Notes under the pieces: model-generated
Told to the model about the DNA's origin: nothing
The model's database searches: none
What the model saw: the letters and a program-made list of their open reading frames with translations, nothing else
Translations under genes and position numbers: made by a program
Assembly: GCF_000964365.1 (NCBI RefSeq)
Contig: NZ_BANB01000143.1
Location: 1 to 37,753, forward strand
Direction: 5' to 3'
Length of the DNA stretch: 37,753 bases
Source of the DNA: Acidisphaera rubrifaciens HS-AP3
GTDB lineage: Bacteria; Pseudomonadota; Alphaproteobacteria; Acetobacterales; Acetobacteraceae
In this document: positions 27,729 to 35,484 of the stretch, one piece after another
Layout of the letters: every line of letters begins with the position of its first letter
How positions within the stretch are numbered: position 1 is the stretch's first letter

Positions 27729-29264
27729 GTGCCGATCCCAACCGCCCAGGCCGAGGTTGCGGCTTTCCTCAGCCAGCTAGCCGGCTCACCCCCCCTTGAG
27801 ACAGCGGGTAGCCTCGTTTTCACCGGCAGTGATGACGTGCTCAAGCTGCGGAAGGCTATCAGCCGCCCGGTCGCCGACAGCCGCAGCCGCCGGTGGCGAC
27901 GCGTGCAGGCCGACTACGAACTTGCCGTGAGCGCACCGCTGGCGCCGGGCCTTCACCACGACCTGCTGGCCATCGTACGGCGCTCCGACGGCGGTCTCGC
28001 GCTGGCCAGCGAGCCCTTGTCGCCGGACACCCCCGCGGTCGACTGGGCCCTCCGGATGACGCGCGTCGAGACGACCGACTTCGCTCGCGCCTGCGTGGAC
28101 GCTGACGCGCTCGAGGGCCGCGCCGCCGACCTGCTCGCGGACCGAGTCTTCACCCTGCATCACCACCCGGCGACCCCGCCACAGACCGGGGGCGGATCGG
28201 AGACGGGCCGGATACTCGCCCTGACGACGGTCAAGGCCGCACTGGACGCCGGCTTCGCGCAGGCGGACGTTCAGGCCTGGGCCGGTACCGCGCTGATGCG
28301 GCTGGACGATGTCGGACGATTGCTGGACGAACGGACGGCTGCCGGCGCGCCCGTCGCGCGGCACGGCAATCTCCATCTCGGCAACATCTGTCGCTGGCAG
28401 CACGAGTGGACGCCGGTCGATGCGATCCCGCCGGACCCTCCGACGGGCGTGCCGGACGCCGTCTGGGACGTTGCCTCGCTACTGATCGAGCTGCACGCGG
28501 CCGGGCTCGACGGGCCGGCGAACCGGCTGTTTTCCCGCTACGTCGCCCGGACCGGCGACGCCGGTCTGGTTGCGCTGCTGCCTTTGTTCATGGGCATCCG
28601 AGGGTTGCTACGCGCGGCGGATCTGGCCACGGCCGATCCGACCGACGCCTCACGGCGGGCCCAGTTCTCGGCGGAGTGCCTTGATCGCGGACAAAGCGTC
28701 GTCGTGGCGGTCGGTGGCGTGCCCGGCGTGGGCAAGACGACCCTGGGACGCCGACTCGCCGTCGATCTTGGCCCGTTCCCGGGCGCGTTGCTCATGCGCT
28801 GGGACGACGTCCGCAAGCGCCTGCTCGGCCTTGTTCCCGAGGCGCCGTCGGACGGCGCCGGCCATGATCTCCCCGCCGTGACCCGGACGCGCGACGCGCT
28901 CGTCGGGCAGGTCCGCGCTGCGGCCCTGGCGGGCCGCAGCGTCGTCGTCGAGGCGCTGTTCCTCGATCCTACCGACCGGGCGGCGGTCGCCCGCGCCGCC
29001 GCCGAGGCCGGAGCGGCCTTCACCGGGCTCTGGCTCGATGCCCCGCTTCCGTTGATCACGGAGCGCCTGGAGGGCCGTGCCTATGATGCCTCGGAATCAA
29101 CCGTCGAAAGCCTGAGGACTGCCAATCAGATCGATCCGGGCGTGTTCGATTGGCAGCGGCTCGACACCACCGACGCCGACGCCGCGCTGGCCGCCGCACA
29201 GGCCGCGCTGGCGGCGTACCGGCGGCGACCGGCGCGCCGCGCTCGCGCGCCCGGCGCCGTGTGA
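27729..29264 (+). CDS. Phosphotransferase-like / P-loop kinase fusion (COG2187-COG0645 type)
   Basis: This 511-residue protein joins an aminoglycoside-phosphotransferase-like half (about 1-320) to a P-loop kinase half (about 322-490). The second half has an intact Walker A GVPGVGKT at 330-337, then LLMRWDDVRKRL and VVVEALFLDP. In the first half the motif that is normally HGD, with the catalytic Asp, reads HGNLHLGN at 212-219, and the metal-binding region reads VDAIPPD where DCIEFN is usual. The phosphotransferase half therefore looks catalytically dead, while the kinase half looks able to bind ATP. Substrate is unknown for this family. The start is GTG at 27729, 9 nt after the pdxH stop, with no good ribosome site. 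Confidence 0.85.
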   Translation: MPIPTAQAEVAAFLSQLAGSPPLETAGSLVFTGSDDVLKLRKAISRPVADSRSRRWRRVQADYELAVSAPLAPGLHHDLLAIVRRSDGGLALASEPLSPDTPAVDWALRMTRVETTDFARACVDADALEGRAADLLADRVFTLHHHPATPPQTGGGSETGRILALTTVKAALDAGFAQADVQAWAGTALMRLDDVGRLLDERTAAGAPVARHGNLHLGNICRWQHEWTPVDAIPPDPPTGVPDAVWDVASLLIELHAAGLDGPANRLFSRYVARTGDAGLVALLPLFMGIRGLLRAADLATADPTDASRRAQFSAECLDRGQSVVVAVGGVPGVGKTTLGRRLAVDLGPFPGALLMRWDDVRKRLLGLVPEAPSDGAGHDLPAVTRTRDALVGQVRAAALAGRSVVVEALFLDPTDRAAVARAAAEAGAAFTGLWLDAPLPLITERLEGRAYDASESTVESLRTANQIDPGVFDWQRLDTTDADAALAAAQAALAAYRRRPARRARAPGAV

Positions 29265-29307
29265 TAAAACGCCGGCACCCGCTGCACGAGCGGGGCGGGA
29301 GGATCGC

Positions 29308-30171
29308 ATGCCGATACGCAAGGTACTGCTGCCGTTGACGGGCACGGCCGCCGGGGCCGCCGCGCTCGGCACAGCCGCGCTGGTTGCCCGTCGCTGGGAT
29401 GCCCACATCGCTGCCCTGCATGTGAGAATGGACAGCCGCGACGTCGCGCCCCTTGCCGGCGAGGGCCTGTCCGGCGCCATGATCGAGGACATGATGAGCG
29501 CCACGGAGCGCGAGAGCGGCAACCGCGCCCGCGCCATCCGCGCCCTGTTCGAGCAGGCCATGCAGGCAGAGCAAATCCCCGTCACGGACTTGACGCCCCC
29601 GGTGCGCCTGTCGGCGAGCTTTTCGACCACGTCCGGCCGCGAGGACGACCACGTGGCCCAGCAGGCACGGCTGGCCGACCTCACCATCGTGCCCCATCCG
29701 GACGCCGGCGAAGACGTGTCGTCATCGGATGCGCTGCATGCCGTATTGTTCGATAGCGGCCGGCCGGTGCTGATCGCGCCGCGCGCCGCCCCCGCCTCGG
29801 TCGGGGAGCGTGTCTGCATCGCCTGGAACGGGACGGCGGAAAGCGCGACCGCGGTCTTCGGTGCCCTGCCCTGGCTGCAACGCGCACAGGCCGTCCGTGT
29901 GCTGGCATCCGAGGACTACCAGCGGCGCGGGCCAGCGGCTGAGGAGCTACGGGTCTACCTCGCCCTGCACGGTATCCAGTCCGATATCCGGGTGTTCCGC
30001 TCCATTGACCGGGAGGTCGGCGCGGGATTGCTTGCCGCGGCACAGGATTTCGGCGCCGATCTGATGGCGATGGGCGCCTATTCCCACTCGCGCCTGCGCC
30101 AGTTGATCCTCGGCGGGGTGACGCGACATGTGCTGGAGCACGCGGCACTGCCCGTGATGATGAACCGCTGA
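29308..30171 (+). CDS. Universal stress protein, tandem UspA domains
   Basis: The 287-residue product contains two UspA folds. The first (about 1-150) is divergent and lacks a clear ATP motif. The second (about 165-287) ends with GAYSHSRLRQLILGGVTRHV followed by LEHAALPVMM, which matches the G-x2-x-G-x9-G-S/T type nucleotide-binding pattern loosely (Gly-Gly-Val-Thr in place of Gly-x-Ser). Such proteins help cells survive growth arrest and oxidative stress. The ATG follows GGGAGG by about 5 nt. Its stop overlaps the proposed CTG start of the MarR gene, so the two are likely coupled. Confidence 0.9.
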   Translation: MPIRKVLLPLTGTAAGAAALGTAALVARRWDAHIAALHVRMDSRDVAPLAGEGLSGAMIEDMMSATERESGNRARAIRALFEQAMQAEQIPVTDLTPPVRLSASFSTTSGREDDHVAQQARLADLTIVPHPDAGEDVSSSDALHAVLFDSGRPVLIAPRAAPASVGERVCIAWNGTAESATAVFGALPWLQRAQAVRVLASEDYQRRGPAAEELRVYLALHGIQSDIRVFRSIDREVGAGLLAAAQDFGADLMAMGAYSHSRLRQLILGGVTRHVLEHAALPVMMNR

Positions 30172-30641
30172 CCACGCGTGCACCAGACGCCGGGGCGCGC
30201 GACGAGACCGTCGCCGCCGCGCTGCGGGCGTATGTCAAGCTGCTGCGGGCCAGCAAGTCGGTGCTTGCCCGCGTCGAATCGCGCCTGCACGCCAGCAACC
30301 TGACGGCGACGCAGCTAGGCGTTCTGGAGGGCATTCTCCATCGCGGGCCGATGACACAGCGGGAACTGGGACGAAAGGTTCTGACGAGCGCCGGCAACAT
30401 GACCGACGTGATCGACAAGCTGGAACGGCGGGGTCTGGTCCGCCGATCGCGCGACCCGTCCGACCGCCGCAGCGTGCAGGTCGATCTCACGGCGGAGGGG
30501 CGAACCCTGATCGAGTGCCTGTTCCCGCGCCATGCCGCCGACATCGCATTGGCCATGAGCGGGCTTGACCCCGCGGAGCTGGACGACCTCAGCCGTCTCC
30601 TGCGTAAACTTGGACACGCGGCGCAGGCAGGGCAGAGCTGA
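30168..30641 (+). CDS. MarR-family transcriptional regulator, probable CTG start
   Basis: This is a winged-helix repressor of the MarR family. The recognisable core has GVLEGILHRGPMTQRELGRK, a recognition helix GNMTDVIDKLERRGLV and a wing RSRDPSDRRSVQVDLTAEG. The first conventional start is GTG 30261 (126 residues), but that removes the N-terminal dimerisation helix. The same frame upstream encodes exactly that helix (ETVAAALRAYVKLLRASKSV) and stays open to CTG 30168, which overlaps the preceding stop as CTGA. From there the protein is 157 residues, normal for MarR. There is no ATG, GTG or TTG in between. It lies just upstream of a pirin gene whose leader holds a palindrome and probably controls it. 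Confidence 0.88.
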   Translation: MTTRAPDAGARDETVAAALRAYVKLLRASKSVLARVESRLHASNLTATQLGVLEGILHRGPMTQRELGRKVLTSAGNMTDVIDKLERRGLVRRSRDPSDRRSVQVDLTAEGRTLIECLFPRHAADIALAMSGLDPAELDDLSRLLRKLGHAAQAGQS

Positions 30642-30692
30642 CCCGGGGCGCGGCTTGCAACGCGGAAGGCAACCCCCCAATTCATCGCCGAA

Positions 30693-30710
30693 TTGTTCGA
30701 TAACGAACGA
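30693..30710 (+). promoter_or_regulatory. Candidate MarR operator upstream of pirin
   Basis: TTGTTCG (30693-30699), ATAA, CGAACGA (30704-30710) forms an inverted repeat with GTTCG/CGAAC perfect and six of seven positions paired. It lies 13 nt before the pirin ATG and 51 nt after the marR stop. MarR proteins bind palindromes of this size, and pirin genes are often controlled by an adjacent regulator. Confidence 0.45.
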
Positions 30711-30722
30711 ATAGGTGCAGTC

Positions 30723-31424
30723 ATGATCCACGTGCAGCCCTTCAGCCGTCTTGGCCGCTTCACCAACGACTGGCTGAACGCCCGCCACCACTTCAGCTTC
30801 GGCAGCTATCACGACCCGCGCCGCATGGGCGTGGGCGGTCTTCGGGTCTGGAACGACGACGAGATCGCGCCGGGCACCGGCTTCGATCCGCATCCCCACC
30901 GCGACATGGAAATCATCACCTATGTCCGGGACGGCGCGATCACCCATCGCGACAACCTCGGCAACGAAGGTCGCACCGAAGCTGGCGACATCCAGGTCAT
31001 GCATGCCGGCACGGGCATCGTTCATGCCGAATACAATCTGGAGCGGACGCCCACGCGGCTGTTCCAGATCTGGATCATGCCCAACCGCCAGGGTGTGGCA
31101 CCCGGGTGGGGCACCAAGAGGTTCCCGCGTCAGGGCGCAGGCCTGGCGCTGCTCGCCAGCGGTCGCGAGAGCGACAAGACGGCGGACGCCCTCCCCCTGC
31201 ATGCCGACGCGGCGCTCTACGCCGGCACGCTCAAGGCCGGCGAGACGGTGCGGTATGCGTTGGGGGCCGGCCGGGTCGCCTACCTGGTGCCGGCGAGCGG
31301 GCGCGTGACGGTCAACGAGGTGGCAGCCGGCACACGCGATGGCGTCGCCGTGGCCGGCGAACCCTTCGTCGACCTGGTCGCAGATGAAGAGGCCGAGATC
31401 GTCCTGGTGGACGTCGCCGAGTAA
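30723..31424 (+). CDS. Pirin-family bicupin
   Basis: Pirins are cytoplasmic metal-binding bicupins; some bacterial members are quercetin 2,3-dioxygenases and others act as redox-responsive regulators. The 233-residue product has the metal motif HPHRDMEIITYV (about 57-68; His57, His59 and neighbours) and the later His/Glu pair in MHAGTGIVHAEYN. The start is ATG 30723 (MIHVQPFSRLGRF) with AGGTG about 7 nt upstream. The marR gene precedes it and a candidate operator lies between them, so oxidative or electrophile induction is plausible. Confidence 0.93.
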   Translation: MIHVQPFSRLGRFTNDWLNARHHFSFGSYHDPRRMGVGGLRVWNDDEIAPGTGFDPHPHRDMEIITYVRDGAITHRDNLGNEGRTEAGDIQVMHAGTGIVHAEYNLERTPTRLFQIWIMPNRQGVAPGWGTKRFPRQGAGLALLASGRESDKTADALPLHADAALYAGTLKAGETVRYALGAGRVAYLVPASGRVTVNEVAAGTRDGVAVAGEPFVDLVADEEAEIVLVDVAE

Positions 31425-31428
31425 AAGC

Positions 31429-31499
31429 GACGCCCAGCCGGCAAACCAACTGGCGTCCTCCTCGGCGTGCGGGCAGTCTCTGCCGCTCACGCCGAGGAG
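31429..31499 (+). promoter_or_regulatory. Two abutting RNA hairpins that cover the next gene's ribosome site
   Basis: Hairpin 1: GACGCCCAG (31429-31437) with CTGGCGTC (31450-31457), one bulged C. Hairpin 2 starts at the next base: CTCCTCGGCGTG (31458-31469) with CACGCCGAGGAG (31488-31499), a perfect 12-bp stem enclosing an inner GGCAG/CTGCC stem. The right arm ends in GAGGAG, the Shine-Dalgarno of the gene starting at 31510. No U run follows, so this looks like a translation-control leader rather than a terminator. Confidence 0.55.
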
Positions 31500-31509
31500 C
31501 CGATCCAGC

Positions 31510-33060
31510 ATGTCCGATCGTGGCCGTCTGACCCGGACCGCCAAACGCCACCATTTTGCCCTGGCGCTCGCGACCGCCGCGCTGTCCGCTGGCGCATCCT
31601 GGCCGGCCTATGCCGACCCGCCCTCTGCCGCGGACCTGCAGGCGTCGCTGCGGCAATGGTTCGCGCAGGTGATGGGCACGGAGAAAGCTGCTCCCCCCGC
31701 CCTGGCCGTCAACAAGGACGGGGACGCTTACCGGATTGTGGTGCCGGTGCCCGGGCTCACGCCGGGCGTGACCGGCGACGCGGCGGGGCTGACCGCCAAG
31801 GTACACCCGCTCGACGGCGGCCGGTGGGCGATCGACGGCATGACGCTGCCGAGCCCGAGTACCATCACCATCAAGCCGCCGCCGGGCGGCCTCAAGGATG
31901 GCGGGCTTGGGCTGATGCGGCTGCGCATAGGCCAGCAGACCGCGACGGGCGTCTTCGATCCGAGCTATGCGACCGGGAGCCGGCTCGATGCGACGCTCGA
32001 CAACGTGCACACCGACGTGACGGCCAACGGGCTCCGGCAGACCCAGGATTATGCCGACTACATCATGCACATGTCACTGAGCCCGCATCCGGCGGCGACC
32101 GCTCAGGCGCCGGCTACCCTCGATGCCGCGGAGAGCGCGGCGATCCATGGCCTTCATGTGACGTCCAGCGGCCTCGCGACATTCGACGCCGTGGCCGACA
32201 CGGTCGAATTGGCAGGCACCGCGACGGACGTCGATCCGAACCGGGTCGGCGCCGTATTTGCGGCGACATTCCGCTATGCTGCGGCGATCATGTCGGGCGG
32301 GTCCGCCCGTCCGGGCCAACCCCTGCCGATCGACCGCACGACCCTGCGTTCGATGGTAGCCGCGCTGGCCGGTCTGGCCGGGCAGGTCGAAATCAAGGAA
32401 TCTCTCAGCAACCTAAAGGTCATTGCCGGTGGCTCGACGGTATCGCTGGGGCACGCGGAATTCGGGATGGGTGGAGCAAGCAAGGCCGGCCTCCTGACCA
32501 CGTATCTCGACTTCGCGGTCGATCGCCTCGGCGCTTCGAACGCCCCGCCGTCGATCCGTGCCTACCTGCCGCGCCACCTGCATATCCATCCGACGCTCAG
32601 CGGGGTCGGAACGGCCGAGGTCATCGCGCTGCTGCATGCGGCCCTAGCGCCGGACACGCAGCAAAACCTGATGGGTGCGGCGGTGCTCGGCCTGTTCGCG
32701 CATGGCGGCATCAAGATCGGACTGGATGACCTTGCGATCGATCTCGGCGACTCCAGCCTCACCGCGTCCGGCTCGGTCGACGTACCGGCGCCGGTCCCTG
32801 CCGTCGTCTCGGGGAAAGCCGAGGTCGTCGCGCGCCAGCTGGACACCCTGATCGGTCATCTCCAGTCCGACCCGCAGGCGGCCCAGATTATCGGCGTGTT
32901 GATGATGGCCAAGGCGCTCGGACGCAGCGATGGCGACCGGGTGATCTGGGACATTGCGTATCACGGAGGGGCCGTCCAGGTGAACGGCCATACCGTCTAT
33001 CCTCCCGAGGCGCAGGATGGCGGCCCCGCCGGCGACCCCGGGGGCGCGGTGCACCAATAG
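31510..33060 (+). CDS. Exported hypothetical protein (DUF2125-like)
   Basis: The 516-residue product has a Sec signal peptide (hydrophobic core FALALATAALSAGASWPA, cleavage near AYA-DP at about 35). The mature part is rich in beta-strand patterns with repeated short motifs of the type found in DUF2125 proteins of alphaproteobacteria (for example LTASGSVDVPAPVPAVVSGK followed by EVVARQLDTLI). Function of that family is not known; a periplasmic location is expected. The ATG follows GAGGAG by 10 nt, and that site is buried in a perfect hairpin, so translation may be controlled. The DUF assignment is from general pattern only. Confidence 0.7.
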   Translation: MSDRGRLTRTAKRHHFALALATAALSAGASWPAYADPPSAADLQASLRQWFAQVMGTEKAAPPALAVNKDGDAYRIVVPVPGLTPGVTGDAAGLTAKVHPLDGGRWAIDGMTLPSPSTITIKPPPGGLKDGGLGLMRLRIGQQTATGVFDPSYATGSRLDATLDNVHTDVTANGLRQTQDYADYIMHMSLSPHPAATAQAPATLDAAESAAIHGLHVTSSGLATFDAVADTVELAGTATDVDPNRVGAVFAATFRYAAAIMSGGSARPGQPLPIDRTTLRSMVAALAGLAGQVEIKESLSNLKVIAGGSTVSLGHAEFGMGGASKAGLLTTYLDFAVDRLGASNAPPSIRAYLPRHLHIHPTLSGVGTAEVIALLHAALAPDTQQNLMGAAVLGLFAHGGIKIGLDDLAIDLGDSSLTASGSVDVPAPVPAVVSGKAEVVARQLDTLIGHLQSDPQAAQIIGVLMMAKALGRSDGDRVIWDIAYHGGAVQVNGHTVYPPEAQDGGPAGDPGGAVHQ

Positions 33061-33075
33061 GCGCGGTGCGCGGCG

Positions 33076-33738
33076 TCAGTCCGCTGACAGGCGATAGATC
33101 GTGACCTCGCGTTCGACCCGGTCCTCGAGCTCGAGCGTGGTCGGCACGCGATAGGCGGCGAGCGGTCGCAACCCGGTTGCCGGCAGATAGGCGCGACCGG
33201 GATCGGCGACCCACACATCCGCCCGGCGCGCCAGCCGGCGCAACCAGGGCAGGATATGGCCGGTCATCGGGCCCTCGTAGCAGACGTCGCCGCAGACGAT
33301 CAGGTCCCACGCGCCGTCCTGACCGACCACGTCGCCGGGGGTCGCGCGCAGTTCGACCCCGTTCCGGAGCGCGTTGAGGCGGATCGCCGCGCAGGCGACC
33401 GGATCGATCTCCGCCGCCTCGACCACGGCGGCGCCTGCCAGCGCGCAGGCAATGGCCGCGATGCCGCCGCCCGCCGCGAAGTCCAGGACCCGCCGACCCA
33501 CCACCGTCTCCGGATGATCGAGGACATGCCGCGCGAGCGCCTGCCCGCCGGGCCAGGCGAATGCCCAGAAGGGCGGCGCGAGGCCCCGCTGGTCGAGCCA
33601 ATCCTCGGTCGCCTGCCAGATCGGGGTTATCTCCGCCGCCGTATGCAACTCGAGCTCCGGCACCAGTGACGGTCGAGCCGGTATGGTGTGGTCGCGTATG
33701 AAGGCGTCGATCCGCGCCGGATCGGGCAGTTCACCCAA
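33076..33738 (-). CDS. METTL20/ETFB-type class I methyltransferase
   Basis: This is a SAM-dependent methyltransferase of 220 residues. The segment PPFWAFAWPGGQALARHVLD (about 55-74) followed by motif I VLDFAAGGGIAAIA (84-97) and AAEIDPVACAAIRLNA is characteristic of the ETF-beta lysine methyltransferase group (METTL20), which has alphaproteobacterial members. Motif IV appears as VCGDVCYE. The predicted target would be the electron-transfer flavoprotein beta subunit, by homology only. The only conventional start is TTG 33738, which overlaps the end of ubiA by 8 nt; no good ribosome site is seen, suggesting translational coupling to ubiA. Confidence 0.85.
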   Translation of the reverse strand: MGELPDPARIDAFIRDHTIPARPSLVPELELHTAAEITPIWQATEDWLDQRGLAPPFWAFAWPGGQALARHVLDHPETVVGRRVLDFAAGGGIAAIACALAGAAVVEAAEIDPVACAAIRLNALRNGVELRATPGDVVGQDGAWDLIVCGDVCYEGPMTGHILPWLRRLARRADVWVADPGRAYLPATGLRPLAAYRVPTTLELEDRVEREVTIYRLSAD

Positions 33739-34669
33739 GCGTGCGGCCGATCAGGATCGCGGCGGCCACCAGCAGCCCAATCTCCCGATGGCCGCGGAAC
33801 AGCGCGAGACACCGGGCCGGGTCGTGAATGTCGAGCACCCACACCTGCCGCGCCAGCAGCAACGCGACCGGGAGAAGCGCCGGATAGTACCATCCGGACA
33901 GGCCCGCCGCGACACCGGTCGACACCAGCGCCACCACCATGAGGGCGAAGACTACAGCCAGGAAGGTCGACGTGTGCCGGCCGAACAGACGGGCGGTGGA
34001 GCGCACCCCGATCACCGCATCATCCTCACGGTCCTGGTGCGCGTAGATCGTATCGAAGCCGAGGTCCCAGAGGATCGCCGCCAGATAGAGCGTCACCCAG
34101 GCCGGATCGACCCGCCCGGCTGCTGCAGCATAGCCCATCGGGGCGCCGTACCCAAAGGTGAAGCCCATCACCAGCTGCGGCCACCAGGTGACCCGCTTCG
34201 CGAGCGGATACAGACCGACCAGCAGTAGCGACGCGACGCCGAGTACCTGCGCCAGCCACCCGAGCTGCAGCAGGATTACCAGGCCGATCGCCAGCAATAG
34301 CCCCAGGAACGCCAGGGCCTGCCGGGTGCTCAGCAGGCCGGCGGCGAGGGGGCGGCCGGCCGTCCTGGCAACCTTTCGGTCGATGTCACGGTCCCAAAGA
34401 TCATTGACCACGCAACCCGCAGCCCGCATCACCACGCTACCCACGGCGAAGAGCACGACCAGACGCGCCGAAGCGCGCGGGTCCGCGGCGCCCAGGAGGA
34501 TGCCCCAGAGGCCGGGGAGGAACAGCAGCCAGACGCCGATCGGGCGGTCGAGCCGCGCCAGCAGCGCATAGGGCCGCCATGCCGGCGGCAGACGGGCAAC
34601 CCAGCCTCCGGCCCGGATATCCGTATGCCGCGGCGAACCGCCCTGTTCCGGCATGGCTCCAGCGTTCAT
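33731..34669 (-). CDS. ubiA: 4-hydroxybenzoate polyprenyltransferase
   Basis: UbiA attaches the polyprenyl chain to 4-hydroxybenzoate, the first membrane step of ubiquinone synthesis. The 312-residue protein has eight or nine hydrophobic segments and both Asp-rich motifs: NDLWDRDID at 89-97 and DTIYAHQDREDD at 206-217, which bind the polyprenyl diphosphate via Mg. The start ATG 34669 has GGAAGG about 8 nt upstream; ATG 34654 is an in-frame alternative. It overlaps the methyltransferase gene and is divergent from rsmE with only 22 nt between start codons. The nearby COQ9-family and ABC1 genes hint at a shared quinone theme, though they are not adjacent. Confidence 0.95.
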   Translation of the reverse strand: MNAGAMPEQGGSPRHTDIRAGGWVARLPPAWRPYALLARLDRPIGVWLLFLPGLWGILLGAADPRASARLVVLFAVGSVVMRAAGCVVNDLWDRDIDRKVARTAGRPLAAGLLSTRQALAFLGLLLAIGLVILLQLGWLAQVLGVASLLLVGLYPLAKRVTWWPQLVMGFTFGYGAPMGYAAAAGRVDPAWVTLYLAAILWDLGFDTIYAHQDREDDAVIGVRSTARLFGRHTSTFLAVVFALMVVALVSTGVAAGLSGWYYPALLPVALLLARQVWVLDIHDPARCLALFRGHREIGLLVAAAILIGRTLG

Positions 34670-34691
34670 GGCTGCTACCTTCCCCGCCGCC

Positions 34692-35444
34692 ATGACCACG
34701 TCAATACGCCTCCATGTCCGGGCACCGCTCGCCGCCGGCGCCGCCGTGGACTGCGGCACCGCCCAGTCCCGATACCTGCGCACCGTCATGCGCCGGAGCA
34801 CGGGCGATGCCGTGTTGCTGTTCAACGGCGAGGACGGGGAGTGGCAGGCCACGATCGAGACCGCGGCACGGGACAGCATGCGTCTGATTTGCCGGCGCCG
34901 GACACGGCCGCAGGACGTGGCACCCGATGTCTGGCTGGCTTTCGCGCTTCTCAAGCGCGACGCGACCGACCTCGCGGTGCGCCAGGCGACGGAACTGGGC
35001 GTCGCCCGCATCATGCCGGTGCTGACCGATCACGGCCAGGCGGCCAGGGTGAACACCGATCGCCTGCTCGCCATCATCATCGAGGCCGCCGAACAGAGCG
35101 AGCGTCTCACGCTGCCGGCACTCAGCCCGCCGGTGACGCTGACGGACCTCCTCGCCGCGTGGCCAGGCGACCGTCAATTGCTTGCGGCCATCGAGCGGCT
35201 GGGTTCGCGCGCGCTGCCAGCAATGGTCGGCCCTCCGTGTGGGCTGCTGGTCGGACCGGAGGGCGGCTTTTCTGCCAGGGAGCGGGCGCAGCTCCTGCGG
35301 CACCCGGCGGTCAGGGCTTTGTCGCTGGGATCATGCGTGTTACGCGCCGAGACGGCGATCGTGGCGGGGTTGGCGCAGCTGCTATGCTCCGGCACGGACG
35401 ACGGCACGGCCGCGCCCCTCCCGTCATCGGCCGGCGATCGCTAA
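34692..35444 (+). CDS. rsmE: 16S rRNA (uracil1498-N3)-methyltransferase
   Basis: RsmE methylates U1498 of 16S rRNA in the 30S subunit. The 250-residue SPOUT-class protein has the N-terminal PUA-like part (QSRYLRTVMRRSTGDAVLLF), then LAFALLKRDATDLAVRQATELGV, EAAEQSERLTLP, and the knot motifs LLVGPEGGFSARE and SLGSCVLRAETA. The start is ATG 34692 (MTTSIRLHVR); no Shine-Dalgarno lies in front, where the ubiA start region begins, so leaderless or weakly initiated translation is possible. Earlier in-frame ATGs at 34653 and 34668 would overlap ubiA's start. Confidence 0.93.
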   Translation: MTTSIRLHVRAPLAAGAAVDCGTAQSRYLRTVMRRSTGDAVLLFNGEDGEWQATIETAARDSMRLICRRRTRPQDVAPDVWLAFALLKRDATDLAVRQATELGVARIMPVLTDHGQAARVNTDRLLAIIIEAAEQSERLTLPALSPPVTLTDLLAAWPGDRQLLAAIERLGSRALPAMVGPPCGLLVGPEGGFSARERAQLLRHPAVRALSLGSCVLRAETAIVAGLAQLLCSGTDDGTAAPLPSSAGDR

Positions 35445-35484
35445 ATATCCCGTCATCTCGCCGACCCACATAGCCGGAAAAAGC

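Noticed and set aside
31467-32729. 420-codon plus-strand frame inside the DUF2125-like gene
   Set aside because: Out of frame with the signal-peptide-bearing protein; composition is Arg/Gly/Ala shadow.
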